62,807 bases of DNA, taken from the NCBI GenBank assembly GCA_049653745.1, contig JBASGW010000041.1, forward strand, positions 1 through 62,807, given 5' to 3'. This DNA comes from CANDYO01 sp049653745. GTDB lineage: Bacteria; Pseudomonadota; Alphaproteobacteria; Rickettsiales; CANDYO01. Under the pieces are notes generated by a model. The model was not told the origin of the DNA, did not search any database, and worked only from the letters and a program-made list of their open reading frames with translations. Below are positions 1 through 9,046 of this stretch, piece after piece. The translations under genes were made by a program, and so were the position numbers. Each line of letters opens with the position of its first letter. The stretch's first letter is position 1.

Positions 1-31
1 ACAGAATTTACTTGTTTATTAGTGGCTTCAT

Positions 32-559
32 TCATTTTTTGGCTAATTCTATCCCTTCAATAATTACTGCTTTAGCGCTAGACTCATCTTCCCAGCCTTG
101 AACTTTCACCCATTTGCCTTTTTCTAAAGCTTTATAGTTTTCAAAGAAATTTCTAATGCGATCAATAAAAATTTCTGGCAAATCTTTATATGATTTAATG
201 TTAGCATAATATGGATCAAGTTTAAGTGTTGGAACTGCTAAAACTTTTTCATCTTGGCCTGACTCGTCTTCCATTATTAAAACCCCAATTGGCCTAACTT
301 TAATTAAAGCACCTGGAATTATTGGATAATTAGCTATAACCAATACATCCACTGGATCACCATCTTTTGACAAAGTATTGGGCACAAAGCCATAATTACA
401 TGGGTAGAACATGGAGGTTTGCACGAAACGATCTACAGCAATTATTCCCATTTCTTTATCAAATTCATATTTTACCGGATCACTTCCCATAGGAACTTCA
501 ATAATTACGTTAATTTCTTCTGGAGCATTTTTACCAGCACCAATTTTTTCAAGATTCAT
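32..559 (-). CDS. ppa: Inorganic pyrophosphatase (family I)
   Basis: Soluble cytoplasmic enzyme that hydrolyses pyrophosphate to two phosphates and so pulls biosynthetic reactions forward. The 175-residue protein matches the usual bacterial family I length. It carries the metal-binding signature DGDPVD at residues 66-71, with D66, D68 and D71 as the expected Mg ligands, and the conserved YPCNYGFVP just before it. A GGAG ribosome-binding site lies about 6 nt before the ATG. It is the last gene of a minus-strand run after kup and the phosphatase-like gene. Identification is firm. Confidence 0.96.
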   Translation of the reverse strand: MNLEKIGAGKNAPEEINVIIEVPMGSDPVKYEFDKEMGIIAVDRFVQTSMFYPCNYGFVPNTLSKDGDPVDVLVIANYPIIPGALIKVRPIGVLIMEDESGQDEKVLAVPTLKLDPYYANIKSYKDLPEIFIDRIRNFFENYKALEKGKWVKVQGWEDESSAKAVIIEGIELAKK

Positions 560-639
560 TTTTTATCTCCAATAATATTTAGTATATTTCATGTTTTGAG
601 TTAAATGCATCTATGGCAAAAGGTCAATAAGAAATTTAT

Positions 640-2583
640 CTATATACCACCTACTTGCTCTACAGAATGTTTTCTTAAGCCATGGGGAGTGACACCAGCA
701 GAAACAATTTTAGCAGCATCGTAATTATCATTTCTTTTTGCCTTAGTATCTTTTGTGGCTTTAATTTTACTATTATATCCGGCAGATCCTTGATTGATTA
801 TGCCTTCAATTCTCTTGTCTTTTAAAGCTAATGTGAATTCTCCACTAATAAAATTGCTTGGCTTACCACTGGTTTTGATAGAATGGCAGCCCACGGTTCC
901 TCCCTGAATACCAGCCATTTCTTGGGTATGTCCTCCAGCAGCTAATTCATGTAAAATATTCTGAGAATCTTTTTCAGAGAGGCCTAACTCAGCAGCTACC
1001 GCGTTCTCTGATGCTTTAAGCATTACATAGCCGGTTCTGTCTTTACCACTTTTACAAAAATGAGCTGAAGGGGTATAATTACTTATGAGTAATGTTTTTA
1101 AGGATCCTTCCATTACATCATGATCTAATTTAGCCATAGCACTGCTTGCAGATAAATTATGATTTTCTCCACCATAAAAATTATAACTAGTAACCGCTCC
1201 TTTAGCTTCTAAAGCATTTAGTAATGCTTGTGCTTGATCTCCCTCAAGATTTTCAGCCTCTCCTTTAGCTTTAGTTTCAGTTGATTGAATTTTGCCAAAT
1301 GAGATTCTTTCTAATAAATTTTCTAATCTAGAAGGACCTTTATCTAAATAATCTTGAATATGCTTAGTTGAGTTTTTTAATTCCTCATCACCTCTTAATG
1401 CTCTAGCAAGAGAAAATAAATTATTTTCAAATTGGGTATGATCTTTGCCAGATCCTGCTAACAGCCTCCAATGATTAATTGGTGAAGCAGTAAAGCTAAC
1501 TTTAGCTGTTTTTATTTGCTTGCTAATCCAGCCTTCTTGTTGGTTGCTAGTTAAAATATTAGCATTAACTTTTATGTTCCCAGAATAATGGCTTTGTAAC
1601 TGCTCTAAATTCTGATTAGCTATTACTTGTTGACTATCTTTATCTGCACTTTTAGAAGCGGGAGCCCCACAATGAATTGCTCTGGCAACCACTTTAAGCT
1701 CATTTGCGCCTTGCACTTGCACAGCAGTGGTTTTTTCATAAGCATTTCTTAGGCCTGCCAACTCTCTTAGCTGAGCAGGGATAATCTTATTACCTTTTGC
1801 AATATCACCCGCCACCCCTTTTATTAAATTTTGTTTATATTGTGGAAGAGCAGAAAACCAATTAACTTCATTGCCTTTATCTTCAGCTATTTTTTGATAT
1901 TGATTTTTCTGATCCGCAGTTAACTCAAGCATAACATCAGCTTCACAAATAGTTCTTCCGTTATGGCTGGTTAAAGTTGCAATATGCTCATGCTCATCTT
2001 TAAAACTTGTAATTTCTTTAGCAAAATTTAATTTTTCTGCTGCTTCAGTGATTCCTGTACCTGATAGAATTGCAAGCATATTTGCATTATAATTTTTTAT
2101 TCTTTCAGGCAATTGAGCTATATTTTCTAGAGCTTCATTAGCCATTTGATAAAGTGCATTTTTTGCTCTTTCCTTTTGATCTTCAGTGATACCAGGCTCG
2201 TCTAATAATAAAATTGCTCCACGAGCTTGGTTAAGAATTTGCATAGCATATTTTTCACCAGCATCTTCTTTTAATTTATCTTCGCTTGCGCTTAATCCTC
2301 TAGCATCACGAACCCTAACTTTGGTTCCATTCTCTAGCTTCTGTTCTTGCCAATTGATACCAAGTTTTTTATCTTTAGCTTTATTTAATTCTCTAATGGC
2401 TGCGGTTAAACCATCCATATTTTCTATTGGATTATCTTTTTGCTTTGCAACATCTGGCTCAGAAGAAACTTCATTAGCAACAACTTTCCCAATAAATGCC
2501 ATCACCTGGTTTCTGCTCTGCTCTAACTTAGCATGCCCTGTTAGCTCTGGTAAATTTACTATGCTTTCACTATTTTCTGTCAT
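640..2583 (-). CDS. SopB/IpgD-like inositol phosphatase, candidate secreted effector
   Basis: A 647-residue protein without signal peptide or membrane segments. Residues 510-517 read CKSGKDRT, a CX5R phosphatase loop with nucleophile C510 and R516. This wording is that of the SopB/SigD/IpgD effector family and of eukaryotic inositol polyphosphate 4-phosphatases, enzymes that act on host phosphoinositides. The region before it (about 230-500) is mixed helix with no other motif I recognise, and the N-terminus is Lys/Glu-rich. The ATG has an AAGGAA ribosome-binding site and lies 9 nt after kup, so the two are probably co-transcribed. Seen: the exact catalytic loop. Inferred: phosphoinositide phosphatase activity and delivery into the host by type IV secretion. 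It could instead be a protein tyrosine phosphatase. Confidence 0.72.
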   Translation of the reverse strand: MTENSESIVNLPELTGHAKLEQSRNQVMAFIGKVVANEVSSEPDVAKQKDNPIENMDGLTAAIRELNKAKDKKLGINWQEQKLENGTKVRVRDARGLSASEDKLKEDAGEKYAMQILNQARGAILLLDEPGITEDQKERAKNALYQMANEALENIAQLPERIKNYNANMLAILSGTGITEAAEKLNFAKEITSFKDEHEHIATLTSHNGRTICEADVMLELTADQKNQYQKIAEDKGNEVNWFSALPQYKQNLIKGVAGDIAKGNKIIPAQLRELAGLRNAYEKTTAVQVQGANELKVVARAIHCGAPASKSADKDSQQVIANQNLEQLQSHYSGNIKVNANILTSNQQEGWISKQIKTAKVSFTASPINHWRLLAGSGKDHTQFENNLFSLARALRGDEELKNSTKHIQDYLDKGPSRLENLLERISFGKIQSTETKAKGEAENLEGDQAQALLNALEAKGAVTSYNFYGGENHNLSASSAMAKLDHDVMEGSLKTLLISNYTPSAHFCKSGKDRTGYVMLKASENAVAAELGLSEKDSQNILHELAAGGHTQEMAGIQGGTVGCHSIKTSGKPSNFISGEFTLALKDKRIEGIINQGSAGYNSKIKATKDTKAKRNDNYDAAKIVSAGVTPHGLRKHSVEQVGGI

Positions 2584-2592
2584 TTTAATTCC

Positions 2593-4455
2593 TTATATTT
2601 TGTACATAATTCCTAATTCTAGAACATTATGATAATCAATTTTATAAAATTCATAAGCTGGTAGAGAGTTTTTTGAAAGAAAGATATATAATTTTTTACT
2701 AATGCTGCCGATACAGCTTTGATTAGAGAATGCTAAGCCACGACTTAAAAAGAAAGATATTTCTTCATTAGTATCTAATATATCTAAAGATTTTAGCATT
2801 GAGATTACTTTATTAAGATCTGGAACTTCATCGAAACCATATCTGGCTTGAATAGAAAAGATATTATCAAAATTCTTTTCAATTAAAAATTGATCTTGTT
2901 TTTTAACCTTAACAATATCTAAAGTTTGAATGCTAATAAACAATAACTTCTCATGTAAATATTTATTATGCTTTAGATGAATTCTCAACGCACTGGGCAC
3001 CGTATTGCTATTTCTAGTCATAAACACTGCACAGCCAGGAATTCTTATAATATTTGTTTTAATATGCTGTTTTATAAAATCATTTAGGTTTTTATTTTCG
3101 ATGATTCTTTGATTATTTAAGGCAGCATTACCATTTCTCCATACAGCAATAACATATAGCACTAATGCAGCTATCATTAAAGTGAACCATGCACCATCAA
3201 TTATTTTTACTAAATTACTTAAAACAAAAACTATATCCAACAATAGTAATGGAGCAAAAATAATAGCAATTTTCAATTTAGACCAATGCCACTGATAATA
3301 GGCTAATATTGTGACTAATATGCTAGACATCATCATTACCATGGCCACACTTAAACCATATGCATATGACAAAGCTTGCGAATTTCTGAAAATTATCACT
3401 GCTGAAATTGTTAGCACAAATAATATATAATTCACTACCGGCACATATACCTGCCCTATTTGCTCAAAGGAAGTATGAAAAATTCTCATCCTTGGAATAT
3501 AGTGAAGCATTATTGCTTGCCAGCTTAAAGAGAATAGCCCTGAAATAACCGCTTGAGAGGCAATGATGGTGGCTATTATTGATAAAATAATCATTGGAAA
3601 CATTAAATTACTTGGTGTGAGTAGATAAAAAACATTGTCGATAGATTCAGGAGAGCGCAATAATAATGAGCCCTGTCCTAAATAATTTAAACAAAGAGCA
3701 GGAAACACTATAAGCATCCAGCTTAAGGTTACTGACTTTCTACCAAAATGCCCCATATCTGCATATAATGCCTCCACTCCACTTACCACTAATATAGACC
3801 CACCAATAATAACTATTCCCATTATCTTATTGTCTATAATAAAAGTAACGGCATATAAGGGATTTAATGCCTCTAATATGCTAATATCTTGAACTATTGA
3901 ATTTAAACCCAACATTCCTAAAACTAAAAACCATGTAAGCATTATATAACCGAAATAATTACCTATTATTCCGCTTCCATAGCGCTGCAGAGAGAAAAGT
4001 ACTGATAATATCAGCACCGCTAACATCACTATATGATGCTCAGAAATATTCGCAATTAATCCCACTCCCTCAACTGCACTTAATACCGAAATTGCAGGAG
4101 TGATCACACTATCTCCCACGAACAAAGCCACTCCAGCTATGCCCAAAGCTACAGCAATTTTCTTGATTTTTAAACTTTTGATCTGTTTACAAAGAGAAGA
4201 TAATATTAACACCCCACCTTCTCCTTGCTGATGGCAGCGCATTACAATACTAATATATTTTACGGAGACAATAAGGGTTAATAACCAAACAAAAAGACTA
4301 ATAATTCCAAGAATATTTTCTTTAGTTACCGACAACTCAGCTAGATGAAAACAGCTCTCTAATGCATATAATGGGCTGGTACCAATATCACCATAAATTA
4401 TACCTATGGAACCTATGATATTTTTAGCTAAATTTTTATCTGTAATTTTTTCCAT
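2593..4455 (-). CDS. kup: Kup family potassium transporter
   Basis: Inner-membrane K+/H+ symporter. The 620-residue length is normal. The N-terminus has the family hallmark YGDIGTSPLY at residues 21-30, followed by about twelve hydrophobic segments to around residue 440 and a soluble C-terminal domain of about 180 residues. It starts a minus-strand cluster with the phosphatase-like gene 9 nt downstream and ppa after that. The 258-nt region upstream is shared with divergent rpoH and contains a long palindrome. No SD sequence is obvious before the ATG. Confidence 0.94.
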   Translation of the reverse strand: MEKITDKNLAKNIIGSIGIIYGDIGTSPLYALESCFHLAELSVTKENILGIISLFVWLLTLIVSVKYISIVMRCHQQGEGGVLILSSLCKQIKSLKIKKIAVALGIAGVALFVGDSVITPAISVLSAVEGVGLIANISEHHIVMLAVLILSVLFSLQRYGSGIIGNYFGYIMLTWFLVLGMLGLNSIVQDISILEALNPLYAVTFIIDNKIMGIVIIGGSILVVSGVEALYADMGHFGRKSVTLSWMLIVFPALCLNYLGQGSLLLRSPESIDNVFYLLTPSNLMFPMIILSIIATIIASQAVISGLFSLSWQAIMLHYIPRMRIFHTSFEQIGQVYVPVVNYILFVLTISAVIIFRNSQALSYAYGLSVAMVMMMSSILVTILAYYQWHWSKLKIAIIFAPLLLLDIVFVLSNLVKIIDGAWFTLMIAALVLYVIAVWRNGNAALNNQRIIENKNLNDFIKQHIKTNIIRIPGCAVFMTRNSNTVPSALRIHLKHNKYLHEKLLFISIQTLDIVKVKKQDQFLIEKNFDNIFSIQARYGFDEVPDLNKVISMLKSLDILDTNEEISFFLSRGLAFSNQSCIGSISKKLYIFLSKNSLPAYEFYKIDYHNVLELGIMYKI

Positions 4456-4575
4456 AGACTTAAATATTTATTGGAGAAATATAATGAATTATTAGTTTAG
4501 TGATTATAGGTTAATATTAAATTAACAAAAAATAATAGTTCTTGGATGAAATTACAAAATAATATCTAGGTAAAT

Positions 4576-4607
4576 ATCTTGATAGTTAAAATTTTAACTA
4601 TCAAGAT
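4576..4607. repeat. 32-bp perfect palindrome between kup and rpoH
   Basis: Left arm 4576-4591 (ATCTTGATAGTTAAAA) and right arm 4592-4607 are exact reverse complements with no spacer. It lies in the divergent kup/rpoH intergenic region, 106 nt before the rpoH start. The outer bases AAGATGCT (4603-4610) can also pair with AGCATCTT (4659-4666), so an alternative fold exists. There is no T-run on either side, which argues against a simple terminator. It may be an operator or an RNA or DNA structural element. Confidence 0.6.
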
Positions 4608-4642
4608 GCTCAAAAATATGATAATTTATCTTTCTAAGATAC

Positions 4643-4671
4643 TTGATTTTTGCATAAAAGCATCTTAAATT
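4643..4671 (+). promoter_or_regulatory. Possible rpoH promoter
   Basis: TTGATT (4643-4648), a 17-nt spacer and TAAATT (4666-4671) lie about 43 nt before the rpoH start. The match to the sigma-70 consensus is modest, and AT-rich DNA gives many such matches by chance. Confidence 0.3.
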
Positions 4672-4713
4672 AAAAGAACACAAGGCTTATCTAAATTTTT
4701 AAGGAGGCGTATA

Positions 4714-5577
4714 ATGACTAATTTTCTTCCAGCATTGAATAGTGGCAATACCGGCTTTTTCAGCTATTTGCATACTATCAATAACATACCTTCATTAAGT
4801 GTTGAAGAAGAATATATGTTAGCTAAAAGACTAGCGGAACATCAAGACGTATCTGCCGCACAAAAATTAGTTGAAAGCCATCTTAAATTAGTAGCAAAAA
4901 TTGCCCTATCTTTTAGAAACTATGGATTGCCTGTAGTTGATTTAGTTTCTGAAGGAAATTTAGGTTTAATGCAAGCAGTAAAGAAATTTGATCCAGAAAA
5001 AGGGGTAAGACTTTCAACATATGCTATCTGGTGGATTAAAGCCTCTATCCAAGAATTTGTTCTTAAATCTTGGTCAATGGTTAAAATTGGCACAACTGCC
5101 GCACAGAAAAAGTTATTCTTTAACCTTGGCAGAATGAAAAGAAAAATCTCTCATGCTGAAGGGCGTGAATTTAACCATTCCGATTATAAAACTGTGGCTT
5201 TAGAACTTAATGTAAGCGAATCAGAAGTTAAAGAAATGAACATTAGGCTTAGCCAAGACCGATTCTTAGACGAACCAGTTGGCAATGAAGAAGGAACTGA
5301 TTTAATTGATATCATTCCTGAAACTCGCGCTAATCAAGAAACTATTTATATTAATTCTCAAGAAACAAGAAATCGTAAGCAAGTTCTTTATAATGGAATG
5401 AAACAGCTTAATGAAAGAGAACAATATATTATCAATGCTAGAAAATTAAGCGATAGCCCTTCAACTTTAGAAGATTTAAGCAATCACTTTAACATCTCTA
5501 AAGAAAGAATTCGCCAAATTGAAGAAAGAGCACTTGAAAAATTAACAATCTATGTAACTGAAAATAAAGTTGCTTAA
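4714..5577 (+). CDS. rpoH: RNA polymerase sigma-32 factor RpoH
   Basis: Alternative sigma factor directing RNA polymerase to heat-shock promoters. The 287-residue protein has region 2 around residues 55-125 (DLVSEGNLGLMQAVKKFDP), the sigma-32-specific RpoH box near residue 130 (QKKLFFNLG, almost the canonical QRKLFFNLR), and a region 4 helix-turn-helix ending ISKERIRQIEERAL. The start is well supported by AAGGAGG at 4701-4707, 6 nt before the ATG. The long leader contains a palindrome that could affect transcription or translation. It appears to be a single-gene unit. Confidence 0.95.
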   Translation: MTNFLPALNSGNTGFFSYLHTINNIPSLSVEEEYMLAKRLAEHQDVSAAQKLVESHLKLVAKIALSFRNYGLPVVDLVSEGNLGLMQAVKKFDPEKGVRLSTYAIWWIKASIQEFVLKSWSMVKIGTTAAQKKLFFNLGRMKRKISHAEGREFNHSDYKTVALELNVSESEVKEMNIRLSQDRFLDEPVGNEEGTDLIDIIPETRANQETIYINSQETRNRKQVLYNGMKQLNEREQYIINARKLSDSPSTLEDLSNHFNISKERIRQIEERALEKLTIYVTENKVA

Positions 5578-5587
5578 GGCATATTTA

Positions 5588-5619
5588 TCTAGAGCTTATC
5601 CCCGAGGTTAGGCTCTAGA
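5588..5619 (+). terminator. Hairpin downstream of rpoH
   Basis: An 8-bp stem TCTAGAGC (5588-5595) / GCTCTAGA (5612-5619) with a 16-nt loop begins 11 nt after the rpoH stop. There is no T-run after it, so it is either a weak terminator or an RNA 3' end protecting structure. Confidence 0.4.
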
Positions 5620-5803
5620 ACTACTAACCAGATGATGATTTATCTCAATTTCCATTCTATCTTTCTTCATTTTAGAAATACTTCTCTATTGAATCTGATC
5701 CACTCTTGATAACTTATAGCAATTCTTAAGTTAAAGAATGAAATTTTGTATTACATAGTTATTTTTATGATCCCATATACTTATAATTTAATGAACTCTC
5801 TGG

Positions 5804-6904
5804 TCATATATTCAAAGCATATCTTGCATATTTTTTATCTCCATGCTTAATAAACGCATTTTTTATAACTAAATCATTAAGATCACGAGTTGCCGTTGGC
5901 CTTGATGTTTGAGTAATTCTTAGGTAATTTGATGCACTAAGGCCTCCCTTAAATCCTTCAGGACCTTCTTGGAACATTCGAGAGATAACTTTTTCTTGTC
6001 GTGAATTTAAATTATTCTTATATCGCTCATAAAATTTAGTCTTTTTAATTAAAAATTCTATGCGTATTTGGGTATAATTCTGTGCATTTAGTATAGCGTT
6101 AGCAAAATAATTTATCCATCTAGTAATTTTATTACTTTTGACTGCTAATTCTAGCTCTTGATAATAAGTTTTTTTATCTTTTTCAATCATAGTGGCTAGA
6201 GCAATAAGGGTTGGTTGACCAATGCACTGAGCTAATGCTTTTTCAGATAAAGCTCTAGCAATTCTTCCATTACCATCTTCGAAAGGATGAATAGATACAA
6301 AGTATAAATGAGCAATAGAAGCTCTGATTAAACAACTCATAGAATTAACTCCATGAGGTTCAGTTTCATTAAACCAGCGAATAAATTTTTCCATTTCTTC
6401 TAATACTATAGAAGATGGCGGTGCTTCAAAATGAACTATTGGATTGTGAATCGGGCCTGAAATAACTTGCATCGATTCATCGGCAGTTCTATAACTCCCT
6501 ATATCATTAAGATCTGTACGCATGCCCATTAAAATCTGATGCCAGCGATATAATAATTGATGAGAAAGGGGTTCTTGATAATTATTATATAAGTCTACCA
6601 TTAACTCTGATATAGCCTTCTCTGCAGGTTGTATTCTACGATTATCACTTTTTAAGCCAAACTGACGTAGAATAGAAGATTGCAAACTATCTCGATTAAG
6701 ATATTCTCCCTCTATTTCAGAAGTTTTTAAAGCTTCGTTAGATATAATTTCAATTTTTAGATAATTTTGACTTTCTTGAGAAAGATGTTGAAATGTACCA
6801 AACAATATCCCTGCTCTAAAAAGCATAGCATCTTCTAGAACCCTGATTTCTTGGATATTATAAGTAAAGTGATGCCAGTCTTTTTGCTGCCAATTCCATT
6901 TCAT
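5804..6904 (-). CDS. Fic family AMPylator-type protein
   Basis: Fic enzymes transfer AMP (or another nucleotide part) to hydroxyl side chains of proteins. The 366-residue protein starts with a DUF4172-like N-terminal domain (tryptophan-rich MKWNWQQKDW). It has the inhibitory motif TSEIEG at residues 61-66, with E65 expected to block the nucleotide site (N-terminal inhibitory-helix class), and the intact core HPFEDGNGRIAR starting at catalytic H206. The C-terminus looks like a winged helix (about 300-365). All catalytic residues are present. Such proteins are usually cytoplasmic self-regulating enzymes, so a host-directed role is possible but not shown. No toxin-antitoxin partner is adjacent. 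Confidence 0.9.
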   Translation of the reverse strand: MKWNWQQKDWHHFTYNIQEIRVLEDAMLFRAGILFGTFQHLSQESQNYLKIEIISNEALKTSEIEGEYLNRDSLQSSILRQFGLKSDNRRIQPAEKAISELMVDLYNNYQEPLSHQLLYRWHQILMGMRTDLNDIGSYRTADESMQVISGPIHNPIVHFEAPPSSIVLEEMEKFIRWFNETEPHGVNSMSCLIRASIAHLYFVSIHPFEDGNGRIARALSEKALAQCIGQPTLIALATMIEKDKKTYYQELELAVKSNKITRWINYFANAILNAQNYTQIRIEFLIKKTKFYERYKNNLNSRQEKVISRMFQEGPEGFKGGLSASNYLRITQTSRPTATRDLNDLVIKNAFIKHGDKKYARYALNI

Positions 6905-7067
6905 GATTAATAACCATTTTTTATATTAATCAAATAATAGCATAATTATGATTTATAAGAAGTAATTTTATTCATCATCATGAATTTAGAAGTTATAGAG
7001 GAAATGTCTACGGAGTCTGCTATGATAAAACTATCAGAAGAATTTTATTGGTTAAACAAACATTACA

Positions 7068-7099
7068 TATAAAGTTAGTTATCGATAACTAACTTTATA
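7068..7099. repeat. 32-bp perfect palindrome between ddl and the Fic gene
   Basis: Arms 7068-7083 (TATAAAGTTAGTTATC) and 7084-7099 are exact reverse complements centred on ATCGAT. The length is the same as that of the palindrome before rpoH but the sequence differs. It is followed on the plus strand by GCCGAATTTTT. Both flanking genes are on the minus strand. It may be an operator, a structured RNA element or a terminator for leftward transcripts. Confidence 0.6.
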
Positions 7100-7174
7100 G
7101 CCGAATTTTTAATGCCGCTAGCTGGAATTATGAATTCTAAATTTCGTTTCCGGTAAGATACCCTTAAAACATAT

Positions 7175-7208
7175 TTTCGGTATTGTTAAATATTAATCAA
7201 TACCGAAA
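7175..7208 (-). terminator. Hairpin after ddl, probable terminator
   Basis: An 11-bp perfect stem (TTTCGGTATTG at 7175-7185 with its complement at 7198-7208) and a 12-nt loop start 23 nt after the ddl stop. On the minus strand it is followed by AATATGTTTTAA, so termination of the rph-ddl transcript is plausible though the T-run is short. Confidence 0.5.
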
Positions 7209-7231
7209 TCTTATAGCATTTTTTTCTTATA

Positions 7232-8185
7232 CTAATTCTCTAAAGCTTCTTCTATTAAACTTTGTAGAAATTTCTCAAAACTGATACCAGATTTTTGGAT
7301 AATATCAGGAGCTGAAGATAGTAGGGTTAATCCTGGGTGAGTATTAATTTCAATAAAATATGCTTGGTCTTGAATTGAGTCATAAATAAATTCCGCCCTA
7401 GTGACCCCACGGCAATTGATAATTTTATGAATCTTTTCAGCAATTTCCATTATTTTATCATTAGCATGCTTAGGTATGTTAGCAGGAGATTGATGCTTAG
7501 AATAGCCTTCTTTATATTTACAATCATAATCATTAAATCTTTTACCCTGAAGGCAAATTAACTCTAAGGTTCCAATTGCTTTGTTATTTAAAACTGCAAC
7601 CTGAATTTCTTGCCCCTTGATATATTCTTCAATAATCACCTGATCACCATAGCGAAATTCATACTTAGATAAATCAAAATTATCTTCAGCAAAAATCACT
7701 TCCACTCCCAAACTAGAGCCCTGGTTGGTTGGTTTAATTACATATGGAGGTTTTATTGGCTCAACGCTTAAGTCATCACCTTTTGAAAGCACAATTCTCT
7801 TAGGACATTTTATTCCATTAGAAATGAAAATTTGCTGCGATAATAACTTATCTAATGCAATAGCTGAGGCCAATACTCCAGAATGGGTGTAAGGAATTCC
7901 AAAAATTTCTAACATTCCTGGAACACAACCATCTTCACCATAGGTTCCATGCAAAGCATTAAAAACTACATCAGGATTTATTTTTCTAATAACTTCAGCT
8001 ATATCAACTCCCATATCCACTGGGGTAACTTTATAATTCATGCTAGCTAAAGCATTCATCACAACTTTACCCGACATTATAGAAACTTCGCGCTCTGCTG
8101 ATAAACCGCCAAATAATAACAACACATGTAAGGCATCTTCCCCGCCCTTACCTATAACTGGTAATATTTCGCTCATTCTTTGCAT
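7232..8185 (-). CDS. ddl: D-alanine--D-alanine ligase
   Basis: ATP-dependent ligase forming the D-Ala-D-Ala dipeptide of peptidoglycan in the cytoplasm. The 317-residue length and order of motifs fit: N-terminal GGLSAEREVSIMSG near residue 27, LHGTYGEDGCVPG, the ATP-grasp segment KPTNQGSSLGVEV, and C-terminal EINTHPGLT with the metal and substrate ligands. It lies 9 nt downstream of rph and is probably co-transcribed. Together with dapB and dapD elsewhere in the window it indicates that peptidoglycan precursors are still made. Confidence 0.95.
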   Translation of the reverse strand: MQRMSEILPVIGKGGEDALHVLLLFGGLSAEREVSIMSGKVVMNALASMNYKVTPVDMGVDIAEVIRKINPDVVFNALHGTYGEDGCVPGMLEIFGIPYTHSGVLASAIALDKLLSQQIFISNGIKCPKRIVLSKGDDLSVEPIKPPYVIKPTNQGSSLGVEVIFAEDNFDLSKYEFRYGDQVIIEEYIKGQEIQVAVLNNKAIGTLELICLQGKRFNDYDCKYKEGYSKHQSPANIPKHANDKIMEIAEKIHKIINCRGVTRAEFIYDSIQDQAYFIEINTHPGLTLLSSAPDIIQKSGISFEKFLQSLIEEALEN

Positions 8186-8194
8186 AATAAATCC

Positions 8195-8914
8195 TTATTT
8201 TCCTAATGCTTTTAATTGAATCTCAAATAATTGTTTAGCAGCTTCTTGAGATAGTTTAAGCATGCCTATAAATTGCTCTTCGGTAAAAGGATTTTTTTCA
8301 GCAGTGCCTTGAATTTCTATTAATTTACCTTCGCTATTTAAAACAAAATTAGCATCAACGTCAGCATTACTATCTTCTTTATAATCTATATCTAATAATA
8401 TTTCCTTACCTATTATACCACAAGAAATTGCCGCAACTTGAGAAGTTAATGGCACTCTATGATAAATCTTTTTAGCAACTAATGTTTCTAATGCTAAATG
8501 AAGAGCAACATAACCTCCGGTTATTGCTGCCGTGCGCGTTCCTCCATCTGCTTGCAAAACATCGCAATCAATTAATACCTGCCTATCTCCCAATGCTTTT
8601 AAATTAACTACTGATCTTAAGGATCTAGATATAAGACGTTGTATCTCATGAGTTCTGCCAGAAGGCTTGCCTTGAGACACTTCCCTTCTTATTCTAGTTT
8701 CTGTAGATCTTGGCAATAGCGAATATTCAGCGGTTACCCAACCACCTTGATTTTTTCCTCTTAGAAATGGAGGCAAGCTTTCTTCAATACTTGCTGTGCA
8801 TAACACATGAGTATCACCAAATTTAATTAAACATGATCCTTCGGCATGTTTATTCACATTAGTTTCAATTGATATATTTCTTAAAGCATTATTAGATCTA
8901 TTAGCATGGCGCAT
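8195..8914 (-). CDS. rph: Ribonuclease PH
   Basis: Phosphate-dependent 3'-5' exoribonuclease that trims tRNA 3' ends. The 239-residue protein matches family length and shows the conserved GDTHVLCTAS, the RGKNQGGWVTAEYSLLPRST stretch, and DCDVLQADGGTRTAAITG. It is the first gene of an rph-ddl pair. The start is an ATG facing a divergent MFS gene across 258 nt that contains an inverted repeat built on two opposed TTGACA elements. Confidence 0.96.
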   Translation of the reverse strand: MRHANRSNNALRNISIETNVNKHAEGSCLIKFGDTHVLCTASIEESLPPFLRGKNQGGWVTAEYSLLPRSTETRIRREVSQGKPSGRTHEIQRLISRSLRSVVNLKALGDRQVLIDCDVLQADGGTRTAAITGGYVALHLALETLVAKKIYHRVPLTSQVAAISCGIIGKEILLDIDYKEDSNADVDANFVLNSEGKLIEIQGTAEKNPFTEEQFIGMLKLSQEAAKQLFEIQLKALGK

Positions 8915-9046
8915 TTTTATAATTCCTTCTAAATTTTAAACTACCTTATATTATAGTAATTTTTTTACTGTACAAGATCAATGCTATTGACAGATGCATA
9001 AAATATATTTAGCTTTTAAAACTGAAATTAATATGGAAATTGTAAC

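Larger units (their letters stand above)
6905..7231. other. Intergenic region between ddl and the Fic gene
   Basis: This 327-nt stretch has no convincing reading frame. It holds a 32-bp perfect palindrome (7068-7099) and a hairpin just after the ddl stop (7175-7208), both described separately. The rest is AT-rich sequence and presumably contains the promoter of the Fic gene, which I cannot place. Confidence 0.6.

Noticed and set aside
2186..2632. Plus-strand open frame of 148 codons
   Set aside because: It lies antisense to the phosphatase-like gene, which has an intact catalytic motif and a ribosome-binding site. The antisense product is Leu/Ser/Phe-rich without family features.
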